Origin: a virus
Direction: 5' to 3' (one strand)
IMG/VR virus record: IMGVR_UViG_3300046507_000667
Span: 124,001-188,000 of that record
Length of the DNA: 64,000 bases
Below the pieces are notes generated by a model. That model searched no databases. It was not told the origin of the DNA and was given only the letters and a program-made list of their open reading frames with translations. The position numbers and the translations under genes are program-made. Of this stretch, positions 34,915 to 43,445 are shown piece after piece; within the stretch, counting starts at the first letter, position 1; each line of letters begins with the position of its first letter.

Positions 34915-36243
34915 TTATGACTTATATATGCCAAATTCCATTTGACCTGTTGCTACATAGTTAGCTGGAATGAATGCAGTTTTTGCAGCATCACCTTCAG
35001 TATAAGTATCAATTAATGTTGTTATATTAGTAAATGATAATGTATTACTTAATGTAATTGCAGTAGTTGAACTCTTTAAATTATTAAAAGCCGTTCCCTG
35101 AGAATCATTTCTATTAGCAGCATAAATAGATGTATTAGACATCGTATTAATTGCTGAAATATTAATAGCAACTGCAAAAACTATATTAGGTGTAAAATCT
35201 AATGGTTGATGATGGTATGTTTCAGTTACCCCACTAGTAGTTGTAGATACATATGTTGCAGTATCAGTACTTGATGCAGCCTGCCAATTAGCTAAACTAC
35301 CATTACTAGATACCATTGAATTTTCAGAAGCTCGCATTGAAGGACCACTAGGAAATCTACGCTGAATTCTAGTACGTCCAATAGGCCAATATACTCTAGA
35401 ATCAATAGTCTTACCATGATAAAATAAAGTCATATCATCAATCCAAAAACCAGATGCATAACCAGTTGCCATAGTATTGGTAGTACCAAGTGATAGATAT
35501 GGATTAGGTGTTGCCACTGTATTTGGATTAACTAAGTTTGCTGATTGTATTGCTGCAATATCGACAAAATAGTCTACATATAGGCCGCTATATGTATACT
35601 GCCACATATTTGAACCATTGACATAATATTGCTGACTAATATATATTTCAACCCAATGCCAATTTCCATCTAAAATATTAGTAATACCTGTACCAACTCC
35701 AGCAGGAGCAAGAGAATGAACTCCTACACTACTAAATACTACTGTACCGTCCGCTTTCTTAGTAAGTGCTAATGCAGTAATTGCACCACCGCCAGCAGCA
35801 CCTCTTGCATTTATAGGACTATTTCCTTTAGATAAAAGCCTATATGTAGCAGCCGTAGCACCATTCCAAATAGCAGGATTTAGTTTAAACCAAAATCCAT
35901 AACTCCAACTAAATAGAGCAGCTGAAGGAGTTCCATTATTAGTACCGATAGCCACACTGGGCCAAAGTGTCATTGGTATAGCAGAAATACTTAATGCTGC
36001 TCCTTCTGGAAAATATACACTACATGGCGCAGTAGAAAATGGTTTTTCATTACGTTCTACTGTAGGTGCAGTAGCACTAATTCCAACTTGAGCAGGAGTG
36101 ATTGGAGTTTGATTGTTCGCTTGAATACTATTACCCCATAGAGTAGACATGCCATTGGTAAAAGCATTGTTTGCTGTCAATGCAGTACCATGTGGCATAG
36201 TACTTGCAGGATATTCAAATCCTTCATATAAGTATACACTCAT
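34915..36243 (-). CDS. LamG-like tail fibre paralogue C (442 aa)
   Basis: ATG 36243 follows AAGGAATTAAT. Starts with YEGFEYP; shared landmarks are GFWFKL, WHWVEI, FWIDDMTLFY and WPIGRTRIQR. The N-terminal two thirds resemble the other three paralogues, while the C-terminal third differs. Followed by the 88-residue repeat gene. Confidence 0.75.
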   Translation of the reverse strand: MSVYLYEGFEYPASTMPHGTALTANNAFTNGMSTLWGNSIQANNQTPITPAQVGISATAPTVERNEKPFSTAPCSVYFPEGAALSISAIPMTLWPSVAIGTNNGTPSAALFSWSYGFWFKLNPAIWNGATAATYRLLSKGNSPINARGAAGGGAITALALTKKADGTVVFSSVGVHSLAPAGVGTGITNILDGNWHWVEIYISQQYYVNGSNMWQYTYSGLYVDYFVDIAAIQSANLVNPNTVATPNPYLSLGTTNTMATGYASGFWIDDMTLFYHGKTIDSRVYWPIGRTRIQRRFPSGPSMRASENSMVSSNGSLANWQAASSTDTATYVSTTTSGVTETYHHQPLDFTPNIVFAVAINISAINTMSNTSIYAANRNDSQGTAFNNLKSSTTAITLSNTLSFTNITTLIDTYTEGDAAKTAFIPANYVATGQMEFGIYKS

Positions 36244-36253
36244 ATTAATTCCT

Positions 36254-36628
36254 TTAAGAAAGATTTTTAACAGCTTTCTTAGGCCGTAAAAAATTCACTT
36301 TTTGTTTTACTGAATGAATGACATCGATATAAAGATCGACAACATCTACTTCAGCACTGCGCATAGTACAAATAACATCTAAAGACATATCAAAAGCCTT
36401 TAGTGCTCTATCATTTGTACCCGCTACAGTATCAGTATATAAATCATAAACATTTGTAATTCTGTCATTAGTGCCACCTACAACATCTAATGAAGCGCTA
36501 TATACTCTTAGTTGTCTATCATTGGTACCAGCGATAGTATCTGCATATATATCATATATATTCATAACTCTATCATTGGTACCAGCGACAACATCTAAGC
36601 TAGCATTATACCAATTTAGGCTAGCCAT
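36254..36628 (-). CDS. 18-residue-repeat protein, long version (124 aa)
   Basis: ATG 36628 follows AAGGGTATATT. Six consecutive 18-residue repeats, four of which end in the near-identical V-A/G-G-TNDR (AGTNDR, GGTNDR), with alternating Y-D-x-Y-x-D and A-S-L-D-V beta segments, then C-terminal RPKKAVKNLS. The regular length suggests a beta-solenoid or stacked hairpins. It lies between LamG-like fibres B and C. Confidence 0.75.
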   Translation of the reverse strand: MASLNWYNASLDVVAGTNDRVMNIYDIYADTIAGTNDRQLRVYSASLDVVGGTNDRITNVYDLYTDTVAGTNDRALKAFDMSLDVICTMRSAEVDVVDLYIDVIHSVKQKVNFLRPKKAVKNLS

Positions 36629-36637
36629 AATATACCC

Positions 36638-37999
36638 TTACGGAGTCACATATTTAAAGCCAATTTCATACTTTGACCATTTAGTAGGATCAATATCATA
36701 ACGGGTAGTACCACCAGCATAAAGTTGATCAAAAATAAATGGGCTATATGTATAACCAGCATATGCAATATTGGTAGTCTGTGAAGTGTTTGATAAATTA
36801 GCTGTAACGTTAGCTAAAGTACTTGCACCTGCAGCAGCATCATCTGATGCTTTGACCATAGGGTATATTGCTTGTTGAGTCATAGTATTCGATGCTACAA
36901 GGACATATCCTACACCATTAATCTTATCAGGTATCCAATCTAATGGAGCAAATTTATATGTATCAACAGCACTTTGTGTAGTAGACACTGAATTACCAGT
37001 AGTTGTACCTTGTACTAATTGATAATTTGCCTTAGTATTATCACTTGGAGTAAATTGAGCATTGGAACCTGCAGCAATAGCACGTTTACGTGAAATTCGT
37101 TGACGCCCTAATGGAAATACTGTTTTCTGGCCAGCCGCATTAAAGTATACAATAATATCATCTAGAAAAATAGACATATTAGAAGAACCTGCTGCAGCTT
37201 CATTTCTAAAATAATTATAATATGTACCAGTAATTGCACTTGAAGACCATTGTACAATACCAGGAGTTATTTCAGAATAATCTATATATAAACGATAATA
37301 TTGCGCTGTAAGAGATGTAGAAAAGCCAGCTACAAGTTCAATCCAATGCCACTGATTATCAAATAAATTTATATTTGGTGTAGATATAGCTGGTGCTGCA
37401 TTAGTTCCACCAGCATATGCAGTTTGTATATAACCGTCAGTTCCACCAGAATTTCTTGATCCGCCATATGTAGGTGAAGATATTGCTAATAAAGTAGCTG
37501 GACCAGCATCTGAAGCTGTATTAAGTGCACTTGCATTTTTAATTAGTGGATAAGTAGTAAACGATGTAGTTTGCGCGGTTGATGAATATTTATTCCAACC
37601 AGTATCATACTTAATCCAAAAACCAAACCCAAAAGACATATTTGCTGAACTAGCTATAAAGTTATTATTATATGGACCAGTCGATGGTGATGCCCAAAAT
37701 GGATATACACTTAATAATGCTTGAGGAGCTAATTCTAAGCAAGATGATCCAGGATATAAAGCCTGTGATCTATTTACTTTGCAGTTAACTGTCTTTATAC
37801 TTGCTGCAAATGAATTTTCTGGACGTACATTTGGAGTATTCCCACCAGCACCAACTGGAATATTTGTACCAGTTGGAGTAACTGCATTAAAATTATTAAA
37901 TGGATGAAGATAGCTAGTCCAAACATTTGCCGATGTTAGTAATGTACCATCTGCTAAAGAACTAGGATAATCAAATCCTTCATATGCAACAATACTCAT
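36638..37999 (-). CDS. LamG-like tail fibre paralogue B (453 aa)
   Basis: ATG 37999 follows AAAGGAGAATAAT. Begins with YEGFDYP and carries GFWIKY, WHWIEL, FLDDIIVYF and FPLGRQRISR. Thr-, Ser-, Asn- and Ala-rich, typical of surface beta-structure. The gene order is fibre A, fibre B, long repeat protein, fibre C, short repeat protein, fibre D, pointing to unit duplication. Confidence 0.75.
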   Translation of the reverse strand: MSIVAYEGFDYPSSLADGTLLTSANVWTSYLHPFNNFNAVTPTGTNIPVGAGGNTPNVRPENSFAASIKTVNCKVNRSQALYPGSSCLELAPQALLSVYPFWASPSTGPYNNNFIASSANMSFGFGFWIKYDTGWNKYSSTAQTTSFTTYPLIKNASALNTASDAGPATLLAISSPTYGGSRNSGGTDGYIQTAYAGGTNAAPAISTPNINLFDNQWHWIELVAGFSTSLTAQYYRLYIDYSEITPGIVQWSSSAITGTYYNYFRNEAAAGSSNMSIFLDDIIVYFNAAGQKTVFPLGRQRISRKRAIAAGSNAQFTPSDNTKANYQLVQGTTTGNSVSTTQSAVDTYKFAPLDWIPDKINGVGYVLVASNTMTQQAIYPMVKASDDAAAGASTLANVTANLSNTSQTTNIAYAGYTYSPFIFDQLYAGGTTRYDIDPTKWSKYEIGFKYVTP

Positions 38000-38011
38000 T
38001 ATTATTCTCCT

Positions 38012-39352
38012 TTAGATAGTAATACCAAATTCAGCATTAATATAATCTATTGGTCTAAGCTGTGTCATAATTGGAACTGCTACACCGCCATTTGAGCCAT
38101 TAATACCAGTATAATATTGATCAAATAACATTGTAACACCAGTTATTGTATTCGTTGATAATGTAGCATAAACTACTTCATTATTTAGCCCATTAGCTGC
38201 AATAGTTGCATTATCATAATTATTATATAATCCCATTACAGTACCTGCTTGGAATAATGCACCGGCTGGAGGAATTAAAAAGGGCGAAATTTTTGTAGTA
38301 GCTAAAGTATTAGCCATAGCTACATTAAAACCATAACCAATAATTTTATCTGGATTAAATGGTAAAGGCTGAAATTTAAATCCTTCATATTTACCTGTAA
38401 CTGGAGTATTAAGATTATCTACTCCATTATTTTGAGTTACAGTCTGATATGGTGCTAGACCTGTATTACTATTTATAAAATCTTGCTTTGTACCATTAGT
38501 AATTGGTTTTGTTCTAAAAATTCTTTGGCGTCCAATAGGGAATACTGCAGGGCCATTATATTGGCCTGCAGCAGTGCTACCAGTAAGGGCATTATTATTA
38601 TTATAAAAAATTATATCATCTATAAAAATTGAAAAATTTGTAGCTGCATCATTAAAAAAATACTTTGCAAGATATGTATCAACAGTACCACCACTAGCAA
38701 AAGATCCAGATGTATATGGAAAATAATCTACATAGTGTTGATAGTATGTAGTATTTGTAGTAAATGACATTGCTACTTCAAACCAATGCCATCTATTATC
38801 AAACCATGTAGTTGGTGTAGCTGTAGTTGCTGTACTAAAGCTACTAGTAGTATTAGTACGATTGGTAATACTACCATCACCATTTACAGACATTTCACCT
38901 ACTTTTAATGCTGTATTATCTGTACCATTAACAATACCTCTAGCCATAAACCATACTTGGGCGCTTGAAGCTAAACTAGTGGCATTTGGACCAAATTTAA
39001 TCCAAAAACCCATACCTACCCGTCTTTGGTTAGCAGATCCATAGTTTGTACCACCATTTGGCTGTCCATTGAATGTAGCAGTTGTAGCATCTCGCCATAA
39101 ATTTGCAACTGAAAAACCTGCTCCTGGAGGAAGTTCAATACAAGTTCCACCAAATTGAGATTGTGAACGATTTACTAAGCAGCCCCATGAATATGAAACA
39201 GGCGATCCACGATTTGTACCTTGACCATAGTTACCAGTTCCTACTCCTAAAGCACTATAGCTATTAGTCTGAATGGTTGAATTGGTAAGTAAAGTACCTT
39301 CAGCCATTGAATCAGGATAATCAAATCCTTCGTAACAAAATAAACTACCCAT
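38012..39352 (-). CDS. LamG-like tail fibre paralogue A (446 aa)
   Basis: ATG 39352 follows AAAGGAAATTTATC. Begins with YEGFDYP and has GFWIKF, WHWFEV, FIDDIIFY and FPIGRQRIFR. Closest in landmarks to paralogue B. First of the fibre operon in transcription order; the terminator before it belongs to the 39452 gene. Confidence 0.75.
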   Translation of the reverse strand: MGSLFCYEGFDYPDSMAEGTLLTNSTIQTNSYSALGVGTGNYGQGTNRGSPVSYSWGCLVNRSQSQFGGTCIELPPGAGFSVANLWRDATTATFNGQPNGGTNYGSANQRRVGMGFWIKFGPNATSLASSAQVWFMARGIVNGTDNTALKVGEMSVNGDGSITNRTNTTSSFSTATTATPTTWFDNRWHWFEVAMSFTTNTTYYQHYVDYFPYTSGSFASGGTVDTYLAKYFFNDAATNFSIFIDDIIFYNNNNALTGSTAAGQYNGPAVFPIGRQRIFRTKPITNGTKQDFINSNTGLAPYQTVTQNNGVDNLNTPVTGKYEGFKFQPLPFNPDKIIGYGFNVAMANTLATTKISPFLIPPAGALFQAGTVMGLYNNYDNATIAANGLNNEVVYATLSTNTITGVTMLFDQYYTGINGSNGGVAVPIMTQLRPIDYINAEFGITI

Positions 39353-39379
39353 GATAAATTTCCTTTGTAAAAAGAAAAC

Positions 39380-39407
39380 CCTCTAACTCCCTTTCGGAAG
39401 TTAGAGG
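39380..39407 (-). terminator. Terminator hairpin
   Basis: Stem CCTCTAACT/AGTTAGAGG followed on the minus strand by GTTTTCTTTTTAC, downstream of the 39452 gene. Confidence 0.85.
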
Positions 39408-39451
39408 ATCTTTATATTGCTTAATACTTAACTAATAAATTGTATTATTAA

Positions 39452-40795
39452 TTAAGAAGTACCGCCAACCTGAACAAGTGTTAGCATACGAAGTAGTGTG
39501 TTATTCGAGCCTGAAGCTTGCATTGCACGATAAACACGAGCTACTGTTTCACCATATAGAGTTAGAGGAATTTCTGACTCTTGAGCAACGACATCAGCTG
39601 CAGTATATGCAATGAGGTCTAGCTCATGGGTATAAGCATAACGGTTTGTGTTAAGACGGTTAGGAATAGTAATTAGATACTTATTACCTGTAGCAATACC
39701 AACTTGCTGATTTGAGTTAATAATTGCTGAAGAAATTGGGCTATCTAGGTTAGCACGGACGCTTGGTGTTGGAACTGAAACGTCATCTTCATTAACTACA
39801 AACTTGTATAGAGCAGCAATAGGCTTAGTAGTTGTTGATGCTTGGTTAAGATCTGATTGTGAAACAATTGTAAGAGCGCCAACAGCAGCAATTGTATCAT
39901 TAACAGCCTTTGTAACCATAGCTTGTACATTATCTTTATAATATACTTGCTGTACTGTAGCATTATTAACGTTAGTAGTACTATTAACGTTAGTTACTGT
40001 GCCAGTATAGGCTGTTTGAGCAGGATTAGCTGTCATGATTGGATTAACAATGCTTGTAATCGATGTTAGTGGCATCGATTGATTAAGCTTTGTTGCCCAA
40101 TTGCCGTTAAGCTGTGTAATTAGTGTATCAATTGTACCTTGCTCATAGATAGCATCGATACGATTGTTTGGTGCATATACACAGAATACTGGTGAATGTG
40201 AATCTGTAAGTGGAGCACCAGTCTTATTATCTACTGGAGATTGAACAGTAACCCATGAGAACTGTGGAGTTTTTTCTTGTGCATCACCCCATACCCATAG
40301 ATAGAAACCATGATCTGATAGACCGATTTGATATGACATCGGGTTACCAGTAAGATCGCTGTACTGTGACTTAGCACGTACAATGAACATGCTACCTGGA
40401 TCCATATCAACAGAAGCTGTTGAAGCATCATCCCATTTACGACCAAGCATACCGGCAATATTAGATGCACGGAAAGCGGCTGTACCGGGATATGAAGCTA
40501 CAGTACCAGTATTGCTAATCTGTGTTGGGTTAGCAATTGCTACGCGTACTGATTCGTTCTTTTGAACTTCAATGTAAATACGATACTTTTGCTTTGTATT
40601 TACAGGGTTAACTGCAGCAGTTGATTCTAGAACAGCAATAAAGCTACCATCAGTACCGGGAGAAATAGCTGTGCTTGGGAATACTTTTGTAAAGTATGCG
40701 GTTGTATCGCTTGTAAGATCATTAATGATGGCAAGCATCAGTGATGATAGTGTAGTAAGCGCTGAACCAGTCTTTACTTTAATCGTAGTTGCCAT
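39452..40795 (-). CDS. Unknown tail structural protein (447 aa)
   Basis: ATG 40795 follows GGAAAAAGATA. Mixed alpha/beta, Thr/Val/Ala-rich, no signal peptide. Residues 1-200 look like a compact domain with FYLWVWGD; a Thr/Asn-rich linker at about 250-285 is followed by a C-terminal domain. No family recognised. Monocistronic by its own terminator and the gap before it; abundant-virion-protein composition. Confidence 0.7.
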   Translation of the reverse strand: MATTIKVKTGSALTTLSSLMLAIINDLTSDTTAYFTKVFPSTAISPGTDGSFIAVLESTAAVNPVNTKQKYRIYIEVQKNESVRVAIANPTQISNTGTVASYPGTAAFRASNIAGMLGRKWDDASTASVDMDPGSMFIVRAKSQYSDLTGNPMSYQIGLSDHGFYLWVWGDAQEKTPQFSWVTVQSPVDNKTGAPLTDSHSPVFCVYAPNNRIDAIYEQGTIDTLITQLNGNWATKLNQSMPLTSITSIVNPIMTANPAQTAYTGTVTNVNSTTNVNNATVQQVYYKDNVQAMVTKAVNDTIAAVGALTIVSQSDLNQASTTTKPIAALYKFVVNEDDVSVPTPSVRANLDSPISSAIINSNQQVGIATGNKYLITIPNRLNTNRYAYTHELDLIAYTAADVVAQESEIPLTLYGETVARVYRAMQASGSNNTLLRMLTLVQVGGTS

Positions 40796-40863
40796 TATCT
40801 TTTTCCTAAATTAATTAAAGAATAAGCTTGTAAAAACATGCGTCTATATGAATGTTACTTTAC

Positions 40864-42000
40864 TTATTGGATATTACGTACTGCTTGGATCGAAATGAAA
40901 AGATTTATAGCAGCAGTCATTCCAGTAGTATCATTACCCGGTACTTCAATGTTATCTGGTGCAGTAATATAGAAGTTATCATTGCGACCAAGGTTTACAT
41001 CAGTATCAAGATTTAATGTACCACTAGAACTATTTGCAGGAAATAAAATAGTTCCTACATGAGTAGTATTAACGAATACATCAAATGTAAGATCATAGTT
41101 AGCTGCAAGATCAAATGAAAATAAATGATTTGCTTCAGCTTTCAAAATTGTTGTAGCTTTACCAGCAATATAGCGAAGTACTCGTGCTCCATTTTTGATA
41201 TCACGATCTGAAAAGTCAGATGCAATTTCAATAGGAATATTCTTTAAATCGCCATAGAGCAGATTTACATCTGGACCAGTATATCCATTAACTGTCTGAA
41301 TACCTGATTTTGGTAATTGAATAGCTACAGGTGTAGCTGGTACACCATCTGCAGTAATAGATAAAAGGAGTTTATTCGTCGCATTATCAACTACTGCACT
41401 GATACCAATTTTAGGTACTTTATCAGCAAGCTTACTAAGATCAATTGTACTATATTGACCGGGATTAGTAGACTTTGAATATAATAGAGAGAATGTAGCT
41501 GGATCAAATTTAAGGTCATTAACTGAATCAGTTACTAAATCCTTAAATAATGGTGCAAAATCTACAGACTTAATACTCCCATCCATGTGAGTAAAGTCAA
41601 GACCTTTAACACCAGTTGCTGTAGAAAGAGCTACTTCTTTGAATGCACCAGCATATGGCTTAAGTGCATCATCAAGAGCTTTCTTAATAAGATCTGAAGC
41701 CTTATCTACAATTTCTTGGTCAACTAAATCTGGAAGCGTCTTCTGTACATCTTCAATGATCTGTGAAATATATTGAGTAAGCGCATCAGAAATAGCCTTA
41801 GCTACTTCGGCATCTACAATAGTATTTACAGTATCTTCAGTAATACCTAGAGTTTTAATCAGATCAATAACTTGACCCATATTTGTGGCATGTGTATCCA
41901 CAATTGCGTCTGGAACTACTGCAGGAGTTTTGAACTCTGCATCATAGAACTTTTGAGTCATTGCTGGCGGAGTATACTCAGGTGTAGTTGTATCTGCCAT
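40864..42000 (-). CDS. Tail-fibre-like protein (378 aa)
   Basis: ATG 42000. An N-terminal Pro/Thr-rich tail and a helical Asp/Ile/Lys-rich segment (about 40-135) with heptad-like pattern precede a beta-rich C-terminal half. The pattern fits a short trimeric fibre with coiled-coil neck. No known family. A perfect 11-bp inverted repeat lies in its leader. Confidence 0.7.
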   Translation of the reverse strand: MADTTTPEYTPPAMTQKFYDAEFKTPAVVPDAIVDTHATNMGQVIDLIKTLGITEDTVNTIVDAEVAKAISDALTQYISQIIEDVQKTLPDLVDQEIVDKASDLIKKALDDALKPYAGAFKEVALSTATGVKGLDFTHMDGSIKSVDFAPLFKDLVTDSVNDLKFDPATFSLLYSKSTNPGQYSTIDLSKLADKVPKIGISAVVDNATNKLLLSITADGVPATPVAIQLPKSGIQTVNGYTGPDVNLLYGDLKNIPIEIASDFSDRDIKNGARVLRYIAGKATTILKAEANHLFSFDLAANYDLTFDVFVNTTHVGTILFPANSSSGTLNLDTDVNLGRNDNFYITAPDNIEVPGNDTTGMTAAINLFISIQAVRNIQ

Positions 42001-42009
42001 TTTGGATCT

Positions 42010-42048
42010 CTTTATATAGTGAGTGTTAATGCTTTAGACTATATAAAG
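42010..42048. repeat. Perfect inverted repeat in leader of the 40864 gene
   Basis: CTTTATATAGT (42010-42020) and ACTATATAAAG (42038-42048) are perfect complements around 17 nt, 10-48 nt before ATG 42000. Operator-like dyad or leader hairpin; the TATATAG string could also be promoter sequence. Confidence 0.6.
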
Positions 42049-42086
42049 GTTATGATTTTGTACAAAAAATAAAAGAATAAATAAAC

Positions 42087-42114
42087 GGCTTATCACCCTT
42101 TCGGATGATAAGCC
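42087..42114. terminator. Terminator hairpin
   Basis: Stem GGCTTATCA/TGATAAGCC followed on the minus strand by GTTTATTTATTCTTTTATTTT, downstream of the 42121 gene. Confidence 0.8.
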
Positions 42115-42120
42115 AATTTA

Positions 42121-42672
42121 TTAGATACTATATTTACCCCAAATATTACCAATCCATTTTGATGTGATAGCATCCCATCTAATTTCAATGATTGTTGGAG
42201 AAGTATCAAGAGTAATTGAACCTGAAGCTAAATTTAGGTTATCGATACTAAAAGTAGTACCACCACTAGCAGTTAGACGAAGGAAATAACTTGTATTATA
42301 TCCTACTGGAACTGATCCAGTGATACTAAAAGTGATATCACCTGTTGCATTACATATAATTTCAGTACAATCAGTGAAATCTAAACTAACTGCACCAACT
42401 ACATCACCTAAATTAATTACCTTGCCAAAGCTAGTCTTTGAAGCAAGAGTACCATCTAATGATTGAGCACCACTTTTCCCTAGTTTAGCAGCCAAGTAAG
42501 TTTGTAAATCAGTAGGTGTTACATTTAACTGAATTACATTCTCACCTGTTTCGTCTAACGTATAAATTGCTTTATCTGCTAGATTGACCGCTAAAACTCC
42601 TTCAGATAAAGATCCTACAGCAGGAATTCTACCCGGAACAATAGATCTTAGGATTTTAACGGTTGCTGTCAT
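42121..42672 (-). CDS. Tail-fibre protein with N-terminal LR-VPGRIP module (183 aa)
   Basis: ATG 42672 overlaps the upstream stop by one base (TAATG), so it is translationally coupled. The N-terminal 45 residues (LRSIVPGRIP, EGVLAVNLAD, IYTLDETG) form a phage-fibre module seen again in the 42672 product. The rest is beta-rich. Probably a fibre or knob subunit. Confidence 0.7.
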   Translation of the reverse strand: MTATVKILRSIVPGRIPAVGSLSEGVLAVNLADKAIYTLDETGENVIQLNVTPTDLQTYLAAKLGKSGAQSLDGTLASKTSFGKVINLGDVVGAVSLDFTDCTEIICNATGDITFSITGSVPVGYNTSYFLRLTASGGTTFSIDNLNLASGSITLDTSPTIIEIRWDAITSKWIGNIWGKYSI

Positions 42673-43352
42673 TAGAATGTACCTGAATCAACTGTATCTA
42701 CAGAAAGATTACCTGTACCATCTACTGCTAAACCTGAACCTGAAGCAACTTTAACACCGCCTAGAGTTGTATCTGTAGCTGCTTGAAGTAATGGTGCAAC
42801 ACTATTATCAATGTAATCCCATTTTGTACCATCTGATACCAGCCAATCACCAATAGCCCATTTTGAATGGCCATCAATAGCTGTTGTACCAGCTACACCT
42901 ACAATGTAATATTGACCTTTATTATCAGCTGCTGCTGCTGGAATTGCAGGAGTATTTGTAGATGCATCCCAAGTTGTTTGATAAACAACGGCACCTACTA
43001 GTGATGCAGGAATCTGTGCTGAAGTAAGTTTACCAGAACCATCTAGTGTTGCAACTCCATTATTAGCACCTTTAGCACTATTAGGAATAACACTTGAAAG
43101 ATCAGCAGAAAGTACACCTGTACCTGAATCAATAATTAGATTTGCACCAACCTTAACCCCACCAAGAACTGTATCACTTGCTGTCGGTAAAGAATAAGCT
43201 GGATCAATACCAAGTCCAATTACATCACCATTGCTATCCTTAGTAAAGATTTTACCATCTGCTAAGTTAATTGCAATTTGACCTTCAGCAACTTCAGCTG
43301 CTGAAGGAATGCGGCCTGGAACACTAGTACGTAAATGTTGATAGACTGCCAT
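42672..43352 (-). CDS. Tail-fibre protein with N-terminal LR-VPGRIP module (226 aa)
   Basis: ATG 43352 follows AAGGAAAATTAAA. The N-terminal module has LRTSVPGRIP, EGQIAINLAD and IFTKDSNG, a pattern common in phage fibre proteins. Two LGGVKV-type segments (near residues 63 and 200) bracket a central domain with WDASTNTPAIP, as in many fibre proteins. Paralogous at its N-terminus to the next gene. Confidence 0.75.
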   Translation of the reverse strand: MAVYQHLRTSVPGRIPSAAEVAEGQIAINLADGKIFTKDSNGDVIGLGIDPAYSLPTASDTVLGGVKVGANLIIDSGTGVLSADLSSVIPNSAKGANNGVATLDGSGKLTSAQIPASLVGAVVYQTTWDASTNTPAIPAAAADNKGQYYIVGVAGTTAIDGHSKWAIGDWLVSDGTKWDYIDNSVAPLLQAATDTTLGGVKVASGSGLAVDGTGNLSVDTVDSGTF

Positions 43353-43377
43353 TTTAATTTTCCTTAAGAAAGAAAAA

Positions 43378-43402
43378 TGCGGAATCCACTATGAACTCCG
43401 CA
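43378..43402 (-). terminator. Terminator hairpin
   Basis: Stem TGCGGA/TCCGCA followed on the minus strand by TTTTTCTTTC, downstream of the 43446 gene. Confidence 0.7.
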
Positions 43403-43445
43403 TACATCCCCATACGAAAAAAGTAAAGAGATACTATCTTAAGGT

